Virus record (IMG/VR): IMGVR_UViG_3300032299_001001
Coordinates: 1-64,000 of that record
Source: a virus
Reading direction: 5' to 3' (one strand)
DNA: 64,000 bases
The notes under the pieces are model-generated. The model had not been told where the DNA came from. It did no database searches and saw nothing but the letters and a program-made list of their open reading frames with translations. Below, one piece after another: positions 22,797-31,400 of this stretch. The position numbers and the translations under genes are program-made. Position 1 is the stretch's first letter, and each line of letters opens with the position of its first letter.

Positions 22797-23036
22797 ATGA
22801 TCCACGAGTTCAAAGCACCGATTTCAGTCCACACTCCGCTCGGCCAGGGTGATGCTTTTCTGTTTGTGGACTATGGAATTGTTTCGGCCGGCACTGGGGT
22901 AAACTCCGTCTGGGTAGTGCGCCTTCACCATACTGGCATAGTTAAGCACTTCTTCTCCGAGGATATCCGTATCTACGGCAATCCGATGGACGGGCGAGAG
23001 TGGGATGTCGAGATACCGGAGGATTGGGTGCAATGA
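22797..23036 (+). CDS. Small conserved phage protein
   Basis: 79 residues, starting directly after the previous stop. It is beta-rich: KAPISVHTPLGQGDAFLFVD, YGIVSAGTGVNSVWVVRLHH. This is the pattern of a frequent phage family of unknown function ('v.TplG.G.ai...dyg'). Its end overlaps the next ATG. Confidence 0.65.
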   Translation: MIHEFKAPISVHTPLGQGDAFLFVDYGIVSAGTGVNSVWVVRLHHTGIVKHFFSEDIRIYGNPMDGREWDVEIPEDWVQ

Positions 23037-23293
23037 TTGACCTGAAGAAAAAGATCGAAGACTTGATCGGCGACGACGAAACCGTGCTCCTCGCCGATGG
23101 GTTCGAGGATGCCTTCGTCGGGATTGGCCGTCAGTTCGGCCGGCCGATGGCGGTCTATGACCGGGCGAAGTGCATTCAGATTTTGATGCGCGACGAGATG
23201 GATCACGAAGTCGCCGAAGAGTATTTCCAATTCAACGTCGAAGGCGCTTGGGTCGGCGAACAGACTCCAATCTTTTTGGAGGTAAACGAATGA
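23033..23293 (+). CDS. Small conserved phage protein
   Basis: 86 residues: DETVLLADGFEDAFVGIGRQ, FGRPMAVYDRAKCIQILM, EVAEEYFQFNVEGAWVGEQT. This is a widely spread phage family of unknown function, often next to late or modification genes. GGAGG-like spacing and an ATGA overlap couple it to the glycosyltransferase fusion that follows. Confidence 0.7.
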   Translation: MIDLKKKIEDLIGDDETVLLADGFEDAFVGIGRQFGRPMAVYDRAKCIQILMRDEMDHEVAEEYFQFNVEGAWVGEQTPIFLEVNE

Positions 23294-24480
23294 TTCCCTT
23301 TGTCCATGTCTGTAAACGCGATGAAGGATTTTTCGCGAAGTGGCTGCGTCATGCTCGCGGCCTTGGTCAGTTCCCCGAGATGGTCGTCTGGGCCGAGCCC
23401 GGCGTGAAGGTCGACCACAAGATCGACCGCGTCTTTGTATCGCCCTACGGATATCCCGAGGTCTGCACCCACATGTGGCATGAAGCGTGCACCATGTTGC
23501 GTGAACCCGTGCTCTACTTGGAGACGGACGCCTGGCCCTGTGCCCCGAACTGGTATGAGGTCTTGGCCGCGGACTACGCACAGCGCGAAAACCCTGCGGC
23601 CTTGGTCACTGCATCCTGTCACCCGCCACACGATACGGTCGGCGGGATCGGGATCTACGATGCAAAGAAGCTCCCGCTGCCCAAGACCTACAACGAGTTC
23701 CGCACTTGGGTCCGTGAAGGCGCTGCCTTCGACGAATGGATCGGAACCCTCGGACCGGAGTATGTCTCGAAGACTCCACTCATCCGGCACAGTTACGGCA
23801 TCTACCAAGGGGCCGACCTGATCGGCTACCACGCCTTTGGATCACGGGCGCACTTCGAGAAGATGTGCCGTGGCGCGGCTATCTTCCACAAGGATGCCTA
23901 TGGCACGGTGTCGAAGTGGGTCGGGCCGGATTCACAGCCTGCTCCCCTGCCCTGCGAGGGCGCGACCCCGCCGGACATGAGTGAAACGAGCAAACACCGC
24001 GACTGGTTTTTGCCTTACACGCAGGGTCACGGGATGGATGTCGGCTTCGGCGGCGATGCCCTGACTCCAACGTGTATCACCTTCGACATGCCCCAGCCCT
24101 ACACCTCGGTCGGGACATCAGCCCAACACCTAGGCGGTGACGCCCGCAAGATTCCGCTTAAAGCCGACACTCTCGACTGGCTCTACAACTCGCACTTGAT
24201 CGAGGACTTCACCTACGGCGAACAGATCGCGCTCGTGCTTGAATGGATGCGAGTGCTCAAGCCTGGTGGACGTTTGCTTATCCTAGCCCCCGACCAACAG
24301 CGGTTCTTGGCCCACTGCGCGGCGACGGGTCAGTCGATCAACGACAACCACAAAGAGGCCGACTACTCACTCAAGACTTTCAAAAAGAAAGTGCTCAAGA
24401 CCGGCAACATCCGCGCCCGTGTCGTGGCTGAAGAAGACTTCGCCGACTACTCGTGGGGCGTTGTCTTGGAAAAATTATGA
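23290..24480 (+). CDS. Glycosyltransferase-methyltransferase fusion
   Basis: 396 residues. The N-terminal 230 residues look like a GT-A glycosyltransferase: an inverted strand start, HEACTMLREPVLYLETDAWP with the acidic metal-binding E-T-D near 78-80, and a conserved FDEWIGTLGPEYVSK segment. The C-terminal 150 residues look like a class I methyltransferase of the type-11 kind: GHGMDVGFGGDA (SAM loop), DARKIPLKADTLDWLYNSHL (motif IV region) and LEWMRVLKPGGRLLILAP. The pair may build and cap a sugar on host surface, virion or DNA; the acceptor is unknown. Confidence 0.7.
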   Translation: MIPFVHVCKRDEGFFAKWLRHARGLGQFPEMVVWAEPGVKVDHKIDRVFVSPYGYPEVCTHMWHEACTMLREPVLYLETDAWPCAPNWYEVLAADYAQRENPAALVTASCHPPHDTVGGIGIYDAKKLPLPKTYNEFRTWVREGAAFDEWIGTLGPEYVSKTPLIRHSYGIYQGADLIGYHAFGSRAHFEKMCRGAAIFHKDAYGTVSKWVGPDSQPAPLPCEGATPPDMSETSKHRDWFLPYTQGHGMDVGFGGDALTPTCITFDMPQPYTSVGTSAQHLGGDARKIPLKADTLDWLYNSHLIEDFTYGEQIALVLEWMRVLKPGGRLLILAPDQQRFLAHCAATGQSINDNHKEADYSLKTFKKKVLKTGNIRARVVAEEDFADYSWGVVLEKL

Positions 24481-24785
24481 CTGAAGAAAACACACAATCA
24501 ATCGATGCCCCCATCCACAGCCACAGCCTGAAAGCCGTGGCGACTTACCTCGGTAAGAAGATCGAAGAGACTAAAAACGAAGGCATGTCCGAGGGCGATG
24601 CCCTCCTACAGCAGGTCTTTTTCCAGCAGACGCTTCTTCTTAATGCGATCAATTCCTCGATCAGCCTGTCCAACCAGGTTAATCGCGCTCTCCAGCGGGA
24701 GGTCGCGAAGATGAAGGGGGAAGAGCTTCCGGAGGAGCCCCTGCAAGAGGAGTCGAAACTTATTGTGCCAGACCGATTCCGGTGA
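24477..24785 (+). CDS. Hypothetical helical protein, end of left arm
   Basis: 102 residues. The body HSLKAVATYLGKKIEETKNE then QQVFFQQTLLLNAINSSISL and VNRALQREVAKMKG is helical and amphipathic; the end is acidic. No function can be assigned. Coupled by ATGA overlap to the glycosyltransferase fusion; the tRNA gene follows after 17 bases. Confidence 0.55.
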   Translation: MTEENTQSIDAPIHSHSLKAVATYLGKKIEETKNEGMSEGDALLQQVFFQQTLLLNAINSSISLSNQVNRALQREVAKMKGEELPEEPLQEESKLIVPDRFR

Positions 24786-24802
24786 TTTCATCGGGGTAGT
24801 CT

Positions 24803-24874
24803 GCTCTCGTCGTCTAACGGTTAGGACACAGCCCTCTCAAGGCTGCGATACGGGTTCGATTCCCGTCGGGAGTG
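24803..24874 (+). tRNA. tRNA-Glu (anticodon CTC)
   Basis: A full cloverleaf can be folded. The acceptor GCTCTCG pairs with CGGGAGT (two G-T wobbles), and a D arm sits at 24812-24827. The anticodon stem CAGCC/GGCTG has loop CTCTCAA and anticodon CTC at 24836-24838. The T arm is ACGGG-TTCGATT-CCCGT, with discriminator G; CCA is not encoded. It reads GAG glutamate codons, which are frequent in this phage. The 3' half overlaps the end of the minus-strand gene at 24837, placing it exactly where the two arms converge. Confidence 0.85.
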
Positions 24875-25457
24875 GTTTCTCATTGAGCCAGCACCAGGAT
24901 GGGAAGGTGTAGCCTTGGCTGACCTCTTGAGCGACATCCTGCGGCAACCAGATTTTCGCTTTGATCGCGCAGCCACAGACCCCGCATTGGTTGAGCCGTG
25001 AAGCATAAGCCGTGGTCCGTGCACCGATCAGGTTGAAGAGCCATTCGGCCAACCCCTTGCACCGCCAGCACCCCTTGACCATTGTGTTCAGGGGACATGA
25101 GGCACAGAGCGCGGCCCGGCGTTCGGCTTCGGGTTGATCAACAAGTCCCCTGCCCCTAAGTGCGGAGACCGCGGCTTGGATGAAACGCTTAACGTCCTCC
25201 ATCGTGAAGTGGGTCTTGAGTGCGTAGTCACCCTCGATGACGTGGCTGCAACTCTCACTGCCGATCGGAAGCTGGGCACAGACAAAGTCTTGGATGTCGG
25301 CCGAAGGATCACCCGCCGCAAGACTATTGGACTTACGATGGGTCGCCACCTTCTTGACCAGTTCGCGCAAGGTCGAAGCGGCAAACTCGAAGCCCGTCTC
25401 CGGTTGAACATAACGCCAACCGCCGGGCGGGGTCACTCTGGTATCGGTTACTATCAT
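24837..25457 (-). CDS. Cysteine-rich zinc-binding-like protein
   Basis: 206 residues. The C-terminal half has RRAALCASCPLN, KGCWRCKGLAEW and NQCGVCGCAIKAK, three paired-cysteine units that probably bind zinc. The N-terminal half has a GWRYVQPETGFEF strand motif and FAASTLRELVKKVATHR, seen in small phage proteins. The end (LPTGIEPVSQP) is coded by the antisense of the tRNA. Start overlaps the stop of the giant gene (ATGA), so it is the last gene of the virion operon. Confidence 0.65.
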   Translation of the reverse strand: MIVTDTRVTPPGGWRYVQPETGFEFAASTLRELVKKVATHRKSNSLAAGDPSADIQDFVCAQLPIGSESCSHVIEGDYALKTHFTMEDVKRFIQAAVSALRGRGLVDQPEAERRAALCASCPLNTMVKGCWRCKGLAEWLFNLIGARTTAYASRLNQCGVCGCAIKAKIWLPQDVAQEVSQGYTFPSWCWLNEKPLPTGIEPVSQP

Positions 25458-28400
25458 CGATCGGCAAGGATTTCGCGGGGCACGGCCGAGCGGCGGGCTT
25501 GGTTGTAGGCGGAGACGCGGTCGTTTTTACCGCGGGACCGAACCAAGTCTATGCTCTGCTTGCTCGCGTCGTAGGGTTTGTATATTCCGGTGGTCACCAT
25601 TTTGATGGTGTCGCCGCCGAGACCTCCGTCACGGAGGATCGCTTTGGCCCGCTGCACAGACACCCCGAGACGGATCGCGGCGAGGTAGTCCCTGCGAATT
25701 GAGTCGATCAGGCTGCGCCGGGCGGCGTTGGACCGAGCATAGCCGTCGATCACGTCGCCGGCCGAGCGGGTGCCTTGGGCGGTGAACTCGCGGTTGAAGA
25801 GGGCCGAGGCATCGCGCATCTCGCGCATGAAGCGGGAAGATTTGAACTGGAGTGCCTGCTGCGCGTCGACCGAGGAGACACGCTGGCCGAGTGCGACACT
25901 GGAAAGCTCGTTGATGAGGTTGTAGGAACGTCCGGTCTCGCTCTCGATACCGAAGGCGGCTTTACCGATACGCTCGGCGCTGTTCACGGTGCCGGGGACG
26001 AAAGGATCGTAGAAGATCTTGCGGGCTACATTGAGACCGATGTTCGCTCCGGTGTCCTGCGGGTTGTAGACCTGACGGCCGGCCGCATCACGGTTCCGCA
26101 TCACGTCCATGATCGCTCCGGCGAAGATTTGCTCGCTGGTAAAGGGATCAATGGCTTGGCGCACCATGTCCATCGTGCCCTTGAGTAAGATCTCGTCTGC
26201 ACTGCCGGGACTGCGTATTGAACGCATGAATGCGGTCAAAGGCTTTTTGAAATACTCGTAGGGGTCCAAGAAGCTGACATCGAGAAAGTCGATCTCGCCG
26301 TTTGCTTTGCGGAAGAGGACAAGCTGACTGTTCTTCTGCCAGTCGGGCAGGAAGCGGCGGAGGTCTTCTTCGTCTTCTCCGGAAATGCCCGCCATCGCCA
26401 TAGCGGCGGAGCCGACGGCAAACGGGAGGAAGGCGGCAATAGTCATGCCGCGGACCCGCTTCCAGCCGATTGCTTCGAGTTCTTTGTTGCCCGTGGCTCG
26501 GCCTTCTGTGATCTCCTGGCGGGCCAGCTTTTGCAGATTGTAAGTGGTGCGGATGACTTCGCTCGTGAAGGTCACGAACGGGGCAACGAAGGGGAACTTC
26601 TTGAGATCCTGCACAATGGCCGGGGCCAGTGAGTAGGTCCAGTGGATGTCCCGGGCGATGACTGCGGCTTTCTCCTTGATCTTGTTGTCGTCCCAGTCAG
26701 GAAAGGCTCTCCGGTATTTATCCTGCTCGGCCTCGTAGATCATCACTTTGAACCAGTCGTCACCGGCCGAGTAGGTCTTGACCGCGAAGTCGGCCACCCG
26801 CTTGAAGGGATCTCCGACTTTATTCCAAACGAAGTCCCCGAAGTCAGGGCTCCCGGCGCGGCGGCTGGCCGTGAGGAGATCTTCAAGGAGTCCGGTGGTG
26901 ATCGACTCGCCGACGATACCGCGGCGGATATAGTCGTCGATTTTCACCCGCCACTCGGCGCGGCTCATGTTGCGATATTTCCCGAAGGTGCTGGCCAGCA
27001 CAGTGTCGGTAGAGTTGGCGAACCGTCGCTTAAAGTCGCCGCTGGTAATATCGTCCAACCCCAAGTTCCCGCCTGCGATTAGTGGCATGTAGTTACCGAA
27101 GAAGTTCCGGACCTGGGACGCCACCGATCCGACCGTCTTGGTCGCCATCGAGATGCCGGTCAGCTTCATCAAAGCACGCAGCCAAGCGTAGTGCTCCTCG
27201 GTCGAGCCAACCGGGAACATCTTGAAGAGCCCCTCGGCCAGATCCGGATGCACATACATCCCACCAAGAGGTCTCAGTGAAGGATTCTTCTCGGTTGAAA
27301 TACGGACGTAGCCGGGCGGGTGACGGGTATCGTCGGGGTTGTTCTCACGACTCCAAAGCCAGCCCTCTTGGATACCGAGGTCCCGCAGTTCCTTGAGGAA
27401 GTTATCGTTGGCGATGACGCTGGAGAGCTTCATTACCGTCTTGGCATAGTTGACGCTCGGATCTTCGTAGCGACCCCAAAGGGCTTGGATCTCCGGCGCG
27501 ATGTTGCCGCGCTGGTTGAACATGCTGAGATTCTTCTGCCCGGGGATGCGGCCGGAGAGCACCTCGATCGTCGGGGCCTCTGCGCCGATCGCGAGATAGC
27601 CTTCGAGGAGGTTCTCGACCTCGTCGTCGATCACTGAATCGTTGGCGAGTGCTTCGGCGTCGATACGGGAAAGTGTGCGGCCTTCGTCGGCAGCATCAGC
27701 GATCAGGTCTTGGGCTTTCGCTTTAGCCAAGCTGTTGCGGATATACTTACGGGCCGCGTCCATGACCTTGGCATCTTTTCGCACACGGTCAGTCCACTGC
27801 GGATCATCGAAGATCGCATAGCTACGGTTAAGGTAGGTGCCGAGCGCCTCATCAACTGTGATCGCCAAGTCGCCATTGACCAAACCCTCGTTAGGCAACT
27901 GCCGTGAAAGCGACTCGATGTGTGAGGACATCTCGCGGATCGTCGCAGCCAGTTCTTCCGGCAACTGGGCCAGGGCTTGCGTCTGTTTGTTCTGCTTAAA
28001 GTTGCGGCGGTTGTCGCGGATGTATTGGTCGCGCTTCTTGGCGGCTTGATTGGTCAACCCGCGAGCCCGCAAATCTTCAATTTCGCCGATCTGCTGCTCG
28101 GTGAGCGGGTTGTCCAAGTTACCGAGCGCCGTGTTGATCGTCTCCAGGGGCGGTGTCTCACCTTTGTAGAAATTTTTAATCTGCCGCTCCAACACCCGGG
28201 AGAGGTCTTGGATCTTCGACACATCGACTTTGATCGCCATCCGGCTTGAGCGGTAGAGATCGCCGGCCCGCTTATCGAGAAGCTCGTCGACGGCAAACAT
28301 ACCACCGCGGCTGATTGTGCCTCCCGTCGGCGTGCGGCGGGTCACCGGACGCCAGACTCGCCCGCGGGCTCGGGATTCGTTCGGTTGGTCCACCGCGCCA

Positions 28401-31400
28401 CTAGCTGCGTTCGACTGTATGGAAATTTGAACGTCGAAGGGGACCACGACTTTCTTTTTCCCGATCTTGACGGTCTTTACGTTTCCTGGAACGACATCCC
28501 AAACACGTTGAACCTCACCATTACGAACGCGCACCCAGGATCCATCGTCCTGTTTCGTGAACTTTAACTCATCGCGGAAGTAGCTGTTGATTTCGGGGAT
28601 CGTTGAATCTCTTCCCTTAATGTAGGGTTGCGAGGTGACGATTCGTGGGAAGGGCTCCCCAAGATCGACAAGTCCCTCAAGGCGAATGTCGATGTTGAAA
28701 AGTTTTTTGTGGGCATTGAGATTCGTGAGGTAGTCAAAAACATTGATCGACTGACCGACCACCCCGCTCCCGGTCACATCCGGATTGGTGTATTTGATGA
28801 CACGGTTGGTCGGCTTGTCCGAGTGGACTTGGTGCTCGGAACCGTCGCCGATCTTCTTACGGCCATTAATGACCGTGTTCTCAAAACTCTCAGGATCAAG
28901 GATGAGCCCTTGCTCTTCGAGGACGTTGATGAGTTCCTCGAACGCAGCCGCGCCTTGGGCACGACGGCGCTGTTCTAATCGTTGATCGGCTTGCCCGCCA
29001 GTGTCGGCACGAAACCGGAAGCTCTCGCCTGCGCCGAGATCTCGGCCTCGGTTGGCGGATTCTTGGAGGCGTAGTAAAGCCCTTCCGATGTTCCCTTCAG
29101 GGCTTCCCGTTCGCGGTCGTCCTCGAAGGTTTCCTTCGGCATCTTGGTAGATGAGATTCGGGCTTTCACCGACGGCGCGGCTTTCGTTGAGGTCTTCATT
29201 TGGTAGAGTCAGTCCTGCTTCGGCTGCGAGTTCGGAAAGCCGGGTAGCTCGAACGCTGTCGGGCCGTCCAGTGTCGCGTCCCGCCAACCGGCTTCTTGCA
29301 ATAGCCGATCCCACTGTTCGAGCGTAAGCGGCTCGCCCGGCTTCACGGGAATCTTCGTTGCCGAGGAAGTTGCCGGTTCCTTTGTAATATTTTGTTTCAT
29401 AGTTATTACTTGAGACTAACTCTCTGACGGGCAAAAAGAGCGAGCCGTTCTTATCAAAAATTAAGACACGAGTCCCTCCGTTTTGTTCAATCAAAGTCCG
29501 GAATTGGATCCCGGCTGTCTCTAAAATACCACGGGATTGGTCTGCCGTCTGATTTGGGATAAAGACATCATAAAGTCTAGAAGTGCCTTCTGAGTCTCTC
29601 AGGAATGGAATTACTTGCTTCTGGTTTCTCAGTGCCCCCTTGAGCGCGGCCATTACCTCTACGTCCTCATACGTCAGTCCCGGAGCATAGTGCTCGGTTA
29701 CCGTCGTGGGCTCCGCGCCGTCTGCCCAATCTCCGATAGCGTCACTGACTCGGCTTTGATCTAGCCCGAAAACCGTATGAATCCTACTGGCAAACGCCCT
29801 GAGTTGCTCTTGCTGCGTTCCAGTCAACGCCGCCCGGGCCTGTGCAAATGTCAGATTCTCCCGTTCATTAGGGGAGACAAACTCCATCGCCACCGCCCGA
29901 CTCTCCGTCACAGTGTCCGCAGCCAAGGCACCCCGCCAATCCATGAACTCCTCGGGGAGAAGGGCCACCTTCTGCGTGGCAAAAGGACGCTCGGAAGCAG
30001 GAACCTTGATCCGTGTTCCGTCAGCCGCGTAGTTGTGAGCCCCATAATTGACCCAGGAATTCTGCCCCCGGGTCTCGGTGGTCAGCGCCCTCTGGGCCAG
30101 CGGGGTGAACATCTGGCTGTGCTTGATCCAGGCGTTCTCCTCGCCGCGGGCTCCGAACTGGTAGTCCTCGGCTGCGTGACCGAAGAGATCGTGGATCGCA
30201 CGCAGCTTGTCATTCATCGTCAGCCCGTCGGCATCGGGCTGGTTGAGGAGCGGGTGCGGTTCACCGCCCGTGAAAAACCACAAGTGTTTGTTATCCCGGA
30301 CATCGCGCACCATCTCCCGGGAATTGGCGTAGGGTTGCCCCTCGGTTGTCCACGGCTCGAAGGTGACTCCCATCGTATTGATGGCATAGTCCCACTGCTG
30401 CTGGATCTCGAAGCCCAGTTGCCGGTAGGCGTCCTGGGTCTCCCGACCTTCATCGAGGACCGGGAGTGCGTCATAAGCCGCAGCGATGCTGCGAGCCCGT
30501 TGTTCGTCGACTGGGGCGTAGTGCCCGCGGACTACTTCGCCGAGCCCGTAACGGGCATTGTAGGCACTGACTCCTTCTTGGACGAAGGGGTTTGGCTCGG
30601 CGTTGGGCCGAACTGTTTGCCTTTGAACTTGGTCGCCTCCACTTGCGGATCCCATCCCTGGGGTGGTCGCTTGTAGGGCAGGTTGGTTTCTTCTGTCATT
30701 GGTTGCTCCTTGGTTAGACAAAGCCTCGCGGCTTTCGTTAGAAATTGCTCTCGATTCTTGGGGGGTCTGGATGGTGACCGGCTCTACAAAATCCCGAAGA
30801 TCAGGGATTTCCCACCACCTGACTTGCCGCTGCGGGATAAAGGCGGCGTCCCGCATCTGCGGTGTCAGATCACCCGCCCGCATCCCCGTGGGGAAGATGT
30901 GCACTGGAACCGGGACGGTTCCGTAAACTTCCCGCACGGCATCGATTCTGGACCGACCTTCATGGTCTTTAATTTTCCAGACACCAGCCGTGTCATCCCA
31001 AGTTGCACTGAGGAACGGAGGACCGAGCTTCTCGCCGCGGCTGAGTGCGCCAACAACAAAATCTTTAGTCTCGGTATCGGAAACACCGCCAGGAACGAGA
31101 CGGCGGAACTCGTCCGGTGTCATGTATTTCACGAACCCGAAGTAATTGATGTCAATTTGGTTCGGAACCTGACCGATCCCTTCACGCGAATCAAAAATGT
31201 TTTCGATAGGTGAAGGACTAACCGCCCGACTCATCGTCACCGGATCAGCCAGCGTATCGACATCGGCGTCCGCTTCCTCGACCGTCGCCTCTGCACCCCG
31301 TTCCATGTTCCGTGCAGCCATGAACTCTTGCAGCAAGGCTTCACGTTCCGCGGTCGTGCCGGTCAATCCCCGGGCGATGATCTGGTCTTCAATAAAATTG

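Noticed and set aside
24803-24874. tRNA gene as a phage integration site
   Set aside because: No integrase or excision genes were found in the window, and the tRNA is complete and centrally placed, so it is more likely a phage tRNA than an attachment remnant.
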